Below are positions 1 to 6,881 of a stretch of 7,202 nt of DNA, piece by piece. The notes beneath the pieces are model-generated. The model had not been told where the DNA came from. It was given only the letters and a program-made list of their open reading frames with translations, and did not search any database. The stretch is taken from assembly GCA_016743925.1 (NCBI GenBank), contig JADGFH010000286.1, positions 1 through 7,202 of the forward strand, read 5' to 3'. Made by a program: the position numbers and the translations under genes. The stretch comes from Labilibaculum sp. (GTDB lineage: Bacteria; Bacteroidota; Bacteroidia; Bacteroidales; Marinifilaceae). Every line of letters begins with the position of its first letter. The stretch's first letter is position 1.

Positions 1-175
1 CGAAAATTCTTTCACAGAATAACCCGTCGCGTTCTGGTTTATAAGTACGATAGTTGATGGTTTCAGGCTTTAGAACTTCTCCACTGGATCTCTCTAGGAT
101 CTCTTCGGGCGAAGCAAGACTGATAGAGATTTTTGTAAAACTACTCTTTACTTTGTTATCTCTTCTGAATGCCAT
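1..175 (-). CDS. rpoC: RNA polymerase subunit beta' (RpoC), N-terminal fragment
   Basis: This is the 5' end of the gene for the largest RNA polymerase subunit, which carries the catalytic Mg-binding site further downstream. The ATG is at 175-173, and 58 codons plus one base remain before the window ends, so the gene is partial only because of the window edge. The translation begins MAFRRDNKVKSSFTKISISL and continues through SPEEI, GEVLKPETINYRTYKPERDG and LFCERIF. This is the conserved beta' N-terminus leading to the zinc-binding motif and matches the Bacteroidota form. The start fits because conservation begins within a few residues of the ATG. No Shine-Dalgarno is visible; the ATG is preceded by an AT-rich stretch. 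It lies 81 nt downstream of rpoB, a longer gap than in many bacteria, with a strong hairpin between them. The active-site NADFDGD motif is outside the window. Confidence 0.96.
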   Translation of the reverse strand, partial: MAFRRDNKVKSSFTKISISLASPEEILERSSGEVLKPETINYRTYKPERDGLFCERIF

Positions 176-216
176 ATGTTGAAAATTAGGAAATTAACAA
201 TATTGTTTCAAGCAAG

Positions 217-244
217 GCGAATGCCGGGAAAACCCAGCATTCGC
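217..244 (-). promoter_or_regulatory. Strong stem-loop in the rpoB-rpoC intergenic region
   Basis: Read as mRNA (minus strand), the arms GCGAATGCTGGG and CCCGGCATTCGC pair over 12 positions, with eleven Watson-Crick pairs and one U-G wobble around a TTTT loop. It begins 12 nt after the rpoB stop codon and ends 41 nt before the rpoC ATG. The 3' arm is followed by CTTGCTTGAAAC, not a U-run, so it does not look like a complete intrinsic terminator. It could be an RNase processing site, a barrier that protects the rpoB 3' end, or a partial attenuator. The pairing is directly visible; the role is inference. Confidence 0.75.
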
Positions 245-256
245 TTATAATAAGGC

Positions 257-3200
257 TTATATTAATTTAACGCTTAAACCTAAACCTCTTAGTTCATGTA
301 ATAATACATTAAGAGATTCTGGAATTCCAGGGCTAGGCATTGGATCACCTTTAACGATAGATTCGTATGCTTTCGCTCTACCAACCACATCATCCGATTT
401 AACGGTAAGGATTTCCTGTAAGATATGAGCTGCACCAAAGGCCTCAAGAGCCCAAACCTCCATCTCTCCAAAACGCTGACCACCAAATTGAGCCTTACCT
501 CCAAGAGGTTGCTGCGTGATCAATGAATATGGTCCAATAGAACGTGCGTGCATCTTATCATCAACCATGTGACCCAGTTTCAGCATGTAGATAATACCTA
601 CCGTTGCTGGCTGATCAAATCGAATACCGGTACCACCATCATGTAAATATGCTTTACCAAAGGCTGGTACTCCAGCTTTATCTGTATATTCAGTAATCTC
701 TTTAAGAGATGCACCGTCAAAGATAGGTGTAGCAAATTTCAATCCTAGTTCTTTACCTGCCCAACCAAGTACAGTTTCAAATACCTGTCCAAGGTTCATA
801 CGTGATGGCACACCAAGTGGATTCAAACAAATATCTACTGTAGATCCGTCTTCAAGGAAAGGCATATCTTCCTCACGTACAACACGTGATATAATACCTT
901 TATTACCATGTCGACCTGCCATTTTATCACCAATTTGGAGCTTACGCTTCTTAGCCACATATACTTTGGCCATTTGAATAATACCTGCCGGCATTTCATC
1001 TCCAATGGTAACGTTATATTTCTTACGCTTGTTAGCACCTTCAAGCTCTTTGTACTTGATGATGTAATTATGCAGTAATTTCTTAATCGTTTCGTTCTTA
1101 TCCTTATCGGTTGTCCACTTATTTGGATTAATTTCCATAAAGCTGATATCCGCCAAAAGTTTCTGAGTAAACTTAACTCCTTTAGGAATTACGTCAACAC
1201 TTAAGTAATCTTTAACCCCTTGCGAAGTTTTTCCGTTTACTAAAATGAATAACTTGTCTATTAACCTATTCTTTAGTTCATGAATATGCTGTTCTAGCTC
1301 TTCATCCAACTTAAGAATTAACGGCTTATCAGATTGTTTGGATTTACGATCTCTTACAGAACGAGAGAATAATTTCTTATTAATGATAACTCCTCTTAAT
1401 GATGGAGACGCTTTTAATGAAGCATCTTTAACATCACCTGCTTTGTCACCAAAAATTGCACGAAGTAATTTCTCTTCAGGAGATGGATCAGATTCTCCTT
1501 TAGGAGTAATCTTACCAATCAAGATATCGCCTGGCTCTACATTAGCTCCAATACGAATCAATCCATTCTCATCAAGGTTACGAGTTGCTTCTTCACTAAC
1601 GTTAGGAATATCAGAAGTTAATTCTTCCATACCTCGTTTTGTGTCACGAACTTCTAATGAGTATTCATCAACATGAACCGATGTAAATACGTCATCCTTA
1701 ACAATTCTTTCAGAAATTACTATCGCATCCTCATAGTTATAACCTTTCCAAGGCATAAAAGCAACCTTAAGGTTACGACCAAGGGCAAGTTCTCCTAATT
1801 GAGTTGCGTATCCTTGAGTTAATATCTGTCCTGTAACAACTTTATCACCTTTAGCTACAATTGGCTTAAGATCCATAGTTGTTCCTTGATTCGTTTTTCC
1901 ATATTTAGGAAGTAAATAGGTTATGCTATTTCCTTCAAAACTAACGAAAACTTCCTCTTCAGAACGCTCGTATGCAATAACAATCTTAGTTGCATCAACG
2001 AATTCAATAACTCCATTTGTTTCAGCACAAATCTGAGTTCTAGAATCTCTTACAAGATTTCCCTCAAGACCTGTACCTACAATAGGAGACTCAGGACTAA
2101 TAACCGGTACTGCTTGACGCATCATATTCGATCCCATCAATGCACGGTTGGCATCATCATGCTCAAGGAAAGGAATTAATGAAGCAGCGATAGAAGCAAT
2201 CTGGTTTGGAGCAACGTCCATCAAATCGATACTACTAATTTCTTCAAACGGGAAGTCCCCATCCTTACGAGATTTAGCTTTTGTATTAACAAATGAACCA
2301 TCTTCGTTTAATGGAGCATTAGCTTGTGCAATAGTTAAACCTTCTTCTTCTTCAGCAGATAAATAATTAACTCCTTCGTTAGATAAATTAACACTTCCAT
2401 CAACAACCTTACGGTATGGAGTTTCAATAAATCCTAGATTATTAATCTTTGCATAAACACACAAAGATGAAATCAGACCAATATTCGGTCCCTCTGGAGT
2501 TTCAATTGGACATAAACGTCCGTAGTGAGTATAGTGAACATCTCGAACCTCGAAACCAGCTCTTTCACGAGAAAGACCACCTGGCCCAAGTGCCGACATT
2601 CTTCTTTTGTGCGTAATCTCAGCCAATGGATTCGTTTGATCCATAAATTGAGAAAGTGCATTAGTTCCAAAAAAGGAATTAATAACAGAAGAAAGTGTTT
2701 TAGAGTTAATCAGATCAATTGGAGTAAACACCTCATTGTCACGAACATTCATTCTTTCGCGAATGGTACGTGCCATACGAGCTAAACCAACACCAAATTG
2801 TGTGTGTAATTGCTCTCCAACTGTACGAACACGGCGATTACTAAGGTGATCAATATCATCAACATCAGTACGCGCATTCAATAATTTTATCAAATACTTG
2901 ATAATTTCAATAATATCCTCTTTGGTCAATACTTTCGTATCGCCATCTGTATTTAAGTTTAATTTTTTGTTGATACGGTATCTACCCACATCACCCAAAT
3001 CATAACGCTTATCAGAGAAGAATAATTTATCAATAACGTCGCGAGCTGTAGCCTCATCTGGTGGCTCAGAATTTCTCAACTGACGATAAATATGAAGAAC
3101 TGCTTCCTTTTCAGAGTTACAAGGATCTTTCTGAAGAGTATTATAAATAATTGCATAATCAGCAAGATTTTGCTCTTCCTTATGCAATAAAATAGTCTTA

Positions 3201-4069
3201 GCCCCTGACTCAAGAATTTCCTCTATATGTTCTGGTTCAATTATTGTCTCACGATCAATAATTACCTCATTACGTTCGATTGAAACAACCTCTCCTGTAT
3301 CTTCATCTACGAAGTCTTCAATCCAAGACTTAAGAACACGAGCGGCAAGTTTTCTACCAACAACTTTTTTAAGTCCGGTTTTAGAAACTTTAATTTCATC
3401 AGCCAGATCAAAAATTTCTAAAATTTCTTTATCACTCTCGTAACCAATAGCACGTAGCAATGTAGTTACAGGTAGCTTTTTCTTACGATCAATATAAGCA
3501 AACATGACATTATTGATGTCTGTTGCAAATTCAATCCAAGAACCTTTAAATGGAATAATTCTGGCAGAATATAATTTGGTTCCGTTGGCGTGTACACTTT
3601 GTCCAAAGAACACACCTGGCGAACGGTGAAGCTGAGAAACAACAACGCGTTCTGCTCCGTTTACAACAAAAGTTCCTTTCTCGGTCATATAAGGAACTGT
3701 TCCAAGATATACATCTTGAATTACAGTATCAAAATCCTCATGCTCTGGATCAGTACAATAAAGTTTTAGTTTAGCTTTTAGCGGTACGCTATAAGTTAAA
3801 CCTCTTTCGATACATTCTTCGATTGCGTAGCGGGGTGGATCAACAAAATAGTCGAGAAACTCCAATACGAAATTATTTCTGGTATCAGTAATCGGAAAAT
3901 TCTCGCTAAATACCTTAAATAATCCTTCGTTCGTTCTTTTCTCCGGGGTAGTTTCCAGCTGAAAAAAGTCTTGAAAAGATTTTAATTGTACTTCTAAAAA
4001 ATCAGGGTATAGAAACTGATTCTTATTTGAAGTAAAACTAATTCTTTGACTAATTGTATTTGAAGACAT
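257..4069 (-). CDS. rpoB: DNA-directed RNA polymerase subunit beta
   Basis: RpoB forms one jaw of RNA polymerase and part of the active centre, working with RpoC and two alpha subunits. The frame is intact at 1270 aa, the usual Bacteroidota length. The protrusion and lobe lie in about residues 20-450, including an insertion-bearing stretch near 225-340. The rifampicin pocket is at about 468-535: Q474, D477, H487 and S492 are the sensitive-type residues equivalent to E. coli Q513, D516, H526 and S531, and CPIETPEGPNIG spans 520-531. YNYEDA (777-782) carries the acidic E780/D781 pair near the catalytic centre. GDKMAGRHGNKG (1047-1058) is the family signature with its conserved lysines. A lineage-type insertion occupies about 900-1015. 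The C-terminal clamp includes MHARSIGPYSL and QQPLGGKAQFGGQRFGEMEV. The start ATG begins MSSNTISQRISF, as in Bacteroides homologues, with no Shine-Dalgarno. The stop is TAA. Confidence 0.99.
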   Translation of the reverse strand: MSSNTISQRISFTSNKNQFLYPDFLEVQLKSFQDFFQLETTPEKRTNEGLFKVFSENFPITDTRNNFVLEFLDYFVDPPRYAIEECIERGLTYSVPLKAKLKLYCTDPEHEDFDTVIQDVYLGTVPYMTEKGTFVVNGAERVVVSQLHRSPGVFFGQSVHANGTKLYSARIIPFKGSWIEFATDINNVMFAYIDRKKKLPVTTLLRAIGYESDKEILEIFDLADEIKVSKTGLKKVVGRKLAARVLKSWIEDFVDEDTGEVVSIERNEVIIDRETIIEPEHIEEILESGAKTILLHKEEQNLADYAIIYNTLQKDPCNSEKEAVLHIYRQLRNSEPPDEATARDVIDKLFFSDKRYDLGDVGRYRINKKLNLNTDGDTKVLTKEDIIEIIKYLIKLLNARTDVDDIDHLSNRRVRTVGEQLHTQFGVGLARMARTIRERMNVRDNEVFTPIDLINSKTLSSVINSFFGTNALSQFMDQTNPLAEITHKRRMSALGPGGLSRERAGFEVRDVHYTHYGRLCPIETPEGPNIGLISSLCVYAKINNLGFIETPYRKVVDGSVNLSNEGVNYLSAEEEEGLTIAQANAPLNEDGSFVNTKAKSRKDGDFPFEEISSIDLMDVAPNQIASIAASLIPFLEHDDANRALMGSNMMRQAVPVISPESPIVGTGLEGNLVRDSRTQICAETNGVIEFVDATKIVIAYERSEEEVFVSFEGNSITYLLPKYGKTNQGTTMDLKPIVAKGDKVVTGQILTQGYATQLGELALGRNLKVAFMPWKGYNYEDAIVISERIVKDDVFTSVHVDEYSLEVRDTKRGMEELTSDIPNVSEEATRNLDENGLIRIGANVEPGDILIGKITPKGESDPSPEEKLLRAIFGDKAGDVKDASLKASPSLRGVIINKKLFSRSVRDRKSKQSDKPLILKLDEELEQHIHELKNRLIDKLFILVNGKTSQGVKDYLSVDVIPKGVKFTQKLLADISFMEINPNKWTTDKDKNETIKKLLHNYIIKYKELEGANKRKKYNVTIGDEMPAGIIQMAKVYVAKKRKLQIGDKMAGRHGNKGIISRVVREEDMPFLEDGSTVDICLNPLGVPSRMNLGQVFETVLGWAGKELGLKFATPIFDGASLKEITEYTDKAGVPAFGKAYLHDGGTGIRFDQPATVGIIYMLKLGHMVDDKMHARSIGPYSLITQQPLGGKAQFGGQRFGEMEVWALEAFGAAHILQEILTVKSDDVVGRAKAYESIVKGDPMPSPGIPESLNVLLHELRGLGLSVKLI

Positions 4070-4108
4070 TTACTTAAAATTAATTGAACCTAAACGATAA
4101 TAAACAAC

Positions 4109-4144
4109 AAAAAGGCTTAGAGTCCCGGTTAGGAACTCTAAACC
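4109..4144 (-). terminator. Intrinsic terminator/attenuator between rplL and rpoB
   Basis: On the transcribed (minus) strand, arm GGTTTAGAGTTCC (4144-4132) pairs with GGGACTCTAAGCC (4126-4114) over 13 positions: eleven Watson-Crick pairs and two G-U wobbles, around a TAACC loop. TTTTT (4113-4109) follows at once, and the U-rich tract continues as GTTGTTTATT. This is the layout of a Rho-independent terminator. It starts 31 nt after the rplL stop, and its first U-run ends 39 nt before the rpoB ATG. No rpoB promoter is evident downstream, so partial read-through (attenuation) is more plausible than complete termination. The interrupted U-tract and weak upper stem also suggest incomplete efficiency. 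An attenuator at this same boundary is known in E. coli. Confidence 0.78.
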
Positions 4145-4175
4145 AAAATAACCTTATATATAGGTCTTTACGCTT

Positions 4176-4547
4176 CTATTTAAGTTCAACTTCAGCTCCA
4201 GCTTCTTCTAATTGTGCTTTAAGTGCTTCAGCTTCTTCCTTAGAAACTTTTTCTTTCAATGGAGCTGGTGCAGCATCAACTGCAGCCTTAGCTTCTTTTA
4301 GTCCAAGACCAGTTAATTCCTTAACTAACTTTACTACAGCTAGTTTAGAACCTCCAGCAGCAAGAAGAACTACGTCAAATTCAGTTTGCTCAGCAGCAGC
4401 TTCAGCACCTGCAGCAGGACCTGCAACAACAGCAGCAGCAGCAGCTGGCTCAATTCCGTACTCATCTTTTAAGATCTCAGCTAACTCACTTACTTCTTTT
4501 ACAGTCAAATTAACTAATTCTTCTGCAAACTTTTTTAAATCTGCCAT
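4176..4547 (-). CDS. rplL: 50S ribosomal protein L7/L12
   Basis: L7/L12 is the multicopy stalk protein that recruits and activates translational GTPases (EF-Tu, EF-G, IF2, RF3). At 123 aa it is close to the usual length. Residues 1-33 form the dimerising N-terminal helices that bind L10. Residues 34-54 are an Ala/Gly/Pro-rich flexible hinge, encoded by a run of GCA/GCT-type alanine codons. Residues 57-123 are the globular C-terminal domain, with FDVVLLAAGGSKLAVVKLVK, the factor-binding TGLGLKEAKAAV helix and the ending EEAGAEVELK. The ATG gives MADLKKFAEELVNLTV, the expected N-terminus. It is preceded by an A-rich ACTGAACAAAA and no Shine-Dalgarno. It follows rplJ by 36 nt and ends in TAG, unlike the TAA of the other complete genes here. 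A terminator-like hairpin follows, so this gene closes the ribosomal-protein part of the operon. Confidence 0.99.
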   Translation of the reverse strand: MADLKKFAEELVNLTVKEVSELAEILKDEYGIEPAAAAAVVAGPAAGAEAAAEQTEFDVVLLAAGGSKLAVVKLVKELTGLGLKEAKAAVDAAPAPLKEKVSKEEAEALKAQLEEAGAEVELK

Positions 4548-4583
4548 TTTTGTTCAGTTTTTAAAAATTATTTACTAAATATA

Positions 4584-5102
4584 TTACTCTTTTTCTGAAA
4601 GTGTTTTTACAACACCAGCCAGAATATTCTTTCCTGATTCCAACGAAGAGATAACAGTCTTGATTGGAGATTGAAGCAATGCAATAACATCACCAATAAG
4701 TTCTTCTTTAGACTTAATAGTACAAAGAGCTTCCAACTCATTGTCTCCAATATAAATCGACTCTTCAACGTAGGCCGCCTTCAGGATAGGTTTATCATGT
4801 CCCTTTCGGAACTCTTTGATAAGCTTAGCAGGCACGTTTCCAGTTTCTGATAACATTATAGATGAAGCACCTTTTAATGACTCAGTTAAACCTTCATATT
4901 CACCTTCTGCTTTTTCCAAAGCAATTCGAAGAAGTGTATTCTTCGCAACAACCAACTTAACATCTTTTTCAAAACATGCTCTACGAAGAGCTGATGTTTG
5001 TACTGCATCCATTTCTGAAATATCAGTAAGATATAAGTGATTTGAAGCGTTGATTTCCTCCGTCAAGCTATCAATAATCTGAATTTTTTGTTCCCTTTTC
5101 AT
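4584..5102 (-). CDS. rplJ: 50S ribosomal protein L10
   Basis: L10 anchors L7/L12 dimers to 23S rRNA beside L11 and forms the stalk base. The protein is 172 aa (E. coli 165). Residues 1 to about 115 form the rRNA-binding domain, including LYLTDISEMD, LRRACFEKDVKL and the conserved VVAKNTLLRIAL at 51-62. The last 35-40 residues (IGDVIALLQSPIKTVISSLE onward) form the long helix that binds L12 dimers; how many cannot be read reliably by eye. The ATG start (MKREQKIQIIDSLTEEI) is standard. There is no Shine-Dalgarno; the preceding bases are ACCTTAGTAATC. It lies 30 nt after rplA and 36 nt before rplL. In E. coli the L10-L12 complex represses translation by binding a long rplJ leader. The gap here is too short for that leader unless it extends into rplA. 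Confidence 0.98.
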   Translation of the reverse strand: MKREQKIQIIDSLTEEINASNHLYLTDISEMDAVQTSALRRACFEKDVKLVVAKNTLLRIALEKAEGEYEGLTESLKGASSIMLSETGNVPAKLIKEFRKGHDKPILKAAYVEESIYIGDNELEALCTIKSKEELIGDVIALLQSPIKTVISSLESGKNILAGVVKTLSEKE

Positions 5103-5114
5103 GATTACTAAGGT

Positions 5115-5141
5115 CTTGATTAAAAATTAATATTAGTCAAG
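5115..5141 (-). promoter_or_regulatory. Weak stem-loop spanning the rplA stop and rplJ leader
   Basis: In the mRNA sense, CTTGACTAA (5141-5133) can pair with TTAATCAAG (5123-5115), with eight Watson-Crick pairs and one C-A mismatch, around a nine-base AT-rich loop. The 5' arm contains the rplA TAA stop. The 3' arm ends 12 nt before the rplJ ATG. This is a candidate translational-coupling or L10-feedback element, but the stem is AT-rich and may be fortuitous. Confidence 0.3.
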
Positions 5142-5828
5142 GATAGATTTAAGATCTATTTGAATTCCAAGACTCATTGTACTTGACAAATAAACACTCT
5201 TGATATAAACTCCTTTTGCTGCAGAAGGTTTTAATTTATTGATAATTCCCACAAATTCCTTTGCGTTATCAATAATTTTTTCCGCGTCAAAAGATGCCTT
5301 AGCAACTGAAGAGTGAATAATACCATATTTATCGACCTTAAAATCAATCTTTCCAGCTTTTACTTCGGTTACCGCTTTAGCGATGTCCATTGTTACTGTA
5401 CCAGATTTAGGATTTGGCATTAAACCACGTGGTCCTAAAACTCGTCCCAAAGCTCCAACTTTTGCCATAACAGTAGGCATTGTGATGATAACATCAACGT
5501 CAGTCCATCCACCTTTGATCTTGGCAACATAATCATCAAGGCCAACAAAGTCAGCACCTGCAGCTTTAGCTTCTTCTTCCTTATCAGGAGTACAAAGAAC
5601 TAAAACACGAATATTTTTACCAGTACCATGAGGAAGGGTAACAACACCACGAACCATTTGGTTAGCTTTTCGTGGGTCAACTCCTAAGCGAACATCCATA
5701 TCCACTGAAGCGTCAAATTTGGTAGATGTAATCTCCTTAACCAATTTTGCTGCTTCATCGATAGAATATAGCTTACCAGTCTCCACTTTTGCTGAAGCTA
5801 ACTTACTATTTTTTGTTAGTTTACCCAT
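5133..5828 (-). CDS. rplA: 50S ribosomal protein L1
   Basis: L1 binds 23S rRNA helices 76-78, forms the mobile stalk that helps eject deacylated tRNA from the E site, and in many bacteria represses its own mRNA. The length is 231 aa, standard for bacteria. Domain I is formed by about residues 1-66 together with 160-231, and includes FDASVDMDVRLGVDPRKANQ and FKVDKYGIIHSSVAKASF. Domain II spans about 67-159. The L1 signature GRVLGPRGLMPNPKSGTV is at 128-145 and intact, and VRGVVTLPHGTG lies at the domain junction near 59-70. The ATG (MGKLTKNSKL) is the conserved start, 21 nt after the rplK stop, and no Shine-Dalgarno precedes it. The stop is TAA. Pairing with rplK upstream is the near-universal L11 operon arrangement. 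Confidence 0.99.
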   Translation of the reverse strand: MGKLTKNSKLASAKVETGKLYSIDEAAKLVKEITSTKFDASVDMDVRLGVDPRKANQMVRGVVTLPHGTGKNIRVLVLCTPDKEEEAKAAGADFVGLDDYVAKIKGGWTDVDVIITMPTVMAKVGALGRVLGPRGLMPNPKSGTVTMDIAKAVTEVKAGKIDFKVDKYGIIHSSVAKASFDAEKIIDNAKEFVGIINKLKPSAAKGVYIKSVYLSSTMSLGIQIDLKSILD

Positions 5829-5849
5829 TTTACTTGCAGTATTTTATAA

Positions 5850-6293
5850 TTATTGATTAAGAGGACTATCACCACTAATAGTGACACCCATACTTCTTGC
5901 TGTTCCAGCAACCATACTCATGGCGCTTTCTACTTTAAAAGCATTCAAATCTTTCATCTTCCCTTCTGCAATCGCACGAACTTGATCCCAAGTAATTGAA
6001 CCAACTTTTTTACGATTAGACTCTGGAGATCCAGATTTTAATTTTGCAGCTTCTAGAATTTGAACAGCAACGGGAGGAGTTTTTGTAATAAATTCGAAAG
6101 AACTATCAGAATAGACAGTAATCACCACAGGGATTACTTTTCCAGCCTGATCTTGAGTTCTTGCATTGAATTGTTTACAAAAATCCATAATATTAACCCC
6201 TTTAGCACCTAACGCAGGTCCTACTGGGGGTGAAGGATTTGCAGCACCACCTTTGATCTGCAATTTGATTAATCCTGCAACTTCTTTAGCCAT
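5850..6293 (-). CDS. rplK: 50S ribosomal protein L11
   Basis: L11 binds the GTPase-associated region of 23S rRNA at the stalk base. It is needed for RelA-dependent stringent signalling and is the target of thiopeptide antibiotics. The length is 147 aa (E. coli 142). The N-terminal domain (1 to about 70) carries KLQIKGGAANPSPPVGPALG with P23 and P26, the thiopeptide-site prolines, in their usual form. The C-terminal rRNA-binding domain (about 75-147) carries the family signature with GTARSMGVTI near 130-139. The few extra residues (SGDSPLNQ) are at the C-terminus. The ATG gives MAKEVAGLIKLQIKGG, the standard start, with a weak purine run (AGAAAAGAAAG) upstream. It lies 24 nt after nusG and 21 nt before rplA, in one transcription unit. 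Confidence 0.99.
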   Translation of the reverse strand: MAKEVAGLIKLQIKGGAANPSPPVGPALGAKGVNIMDFCKQFNARTQDQAGKVIPVVITVYSDSSFEFITKTPPVAVQILEAAKLKSGSPESNRKKVGSITWDQVRAIAEGKMKDLNAFKVESAMSMVAGTARSMGVTISGDSPLNQ

Positions 6294-6310
6294 AGCTTTC
6301 TTTTCTAAAG
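6284..6310 (-). promoter_or_regulatory. Possible stem enclosing the rplK start codon
   Basis: In the mRNA sense, CTTTAG (6310-6305) is exactly complementary to CTAAAG (6289-6284). The 15-base loop holds the purine run and the rplK ATG at 6293-6291. In E. coli, L1 represses rplK-rplA by binding the leader at this position, so this is a candidate L1 operator. The stem is only six pairs and AU-rich, and I could not match it to the known L1-binding internal loop. Confidence 0.25.
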
Positions 6311-6317
6311 GATTTAA

Positions 6318-6866
6318 TTATTCTTTTTCTACTTGCATGAAACTTAATTCAAGAGGAGTTTTACGTCCGAAGATTTTAACCATAACTTTCAGTTTCTTCT
6401 TCTCTGCATTAACCTCTTCAATCACACCAGTAAAACCATTAAAAGGTCCATCCGTTACCTTAATCATTTCACCAACAAAATAAGGAATGTTAATTTCCTC
6501 ATCTTTATTAGCTAATTCATCAACCTTTCCAAGAATACGATTCACTTCTGACATTCGCATTGGTGTAGGGTCTCCGCCTTTGGTATCTCCCAGGAAGCCA
6601 ATCACATTCGTGATACCACGAAGGATGTGGGGGATTTCTCCGACGAGCGCTGCTTCAATAAGAATATAGCCTGGTAAGAATATTCTTTCCTTGCTAATCT
6701 TCTTACCGTTACGCACTTGAAACACTTTTTCGGTAGGAATTAGAACCTGTGATACATACTCCTGAAGTTCAAGATTAGAAATTTCACTATCAATATACTC
6801 CTTGACTCTCTTTTCTTTCCCTCCGACAGTCCTAAGAACATACCATTTTCTATCAATTTCAGCCAT
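6318..6866 (-). CDS. nusG: Transcription termination/antitermination factor NusG
   Basis: NusG binds the RNA polymerase clamp, modulates pausing, and links the elongation complex to Rho or to ribosomal protein S10. From the ATG at 6866-6864 the protein is 182 aa. The NGN domain (about 5-115) starts KWYVLRTVGGKEKRVKEYI and includes LIPTEKVFQVRNGKK, the LPGYILIEAAL motif near 64-74 and VIGFLG near 88-93. The KOW domain (about 131-182) has VGEMIKVTDGPFNGFTGVIE and FGRKTPLELSFMQVEKE. An in-frame TTG at 6878-6876 would add four residues (MKKK). I prefer the ATG because homologues begin a few residues before the KWYVLR motif and because AAGAAAAAG then sits just upstream as a purine-rich ribosome-binding region. 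It lies 15 nt after secE and 24 nt before rplK. The pairing with secE is conserved across bacteria. Confidence 0.98.
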   Translation of the reverse strand: MAEIDRKWYVLRTVGGKEKRVKEYIDSEISNLELQEYVSQVLIPTEKVFQVRNGKKISKERIFLPGYILIEAALVGEIPHILRGITNVIGFLGDTKGGDPTPMRMSEVNRILGKVDELANKDEEINIPYFVGEMIKVTDGPFNGFTGVIEEVNAEKKKLKVMVKIFGRKTPLELSFMQVEKE

Positions 6867-6881
6867 CTTTTTCTTCAAGAA

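Noticed and set aside
1338..1676. A 112-codon plus-strand open frame inside rpoB.
   Set aside because: It is fully antisense to conserved RpoB coding sequence, with no independent support.
4145..4175. A possible rpoB promoter with TTATTTTG resembling the Bacteroidota -7 element.
   Set aside because: It departs from TAnnTTTG and has no TTTG at the expected upstream spacing. Transcription from it would also begin at or within the terminator hairpin.
4420..4450. A GCA-type trinucleotide run resembling a microsatellite.
   Set aside because: It encodes the ordinary alanine-rich hinge of L7/L12 and needs no other explanation.
4084..4578. A 164-codon plus-strand open frame rich in Ala and Ser.
   Set aside because: It is antisense to rplL and its spacer. 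Its composition is a by-product of the alanine-rich hinge codons, it crosses the terminator hairpin, and it resembles no known family.
6166..6483. A 105-codon plus-strand open frame across rplK and nusG.
   Set aside because: It is a shadow of two well-supported genes on the other strand, with no recognisable domain.
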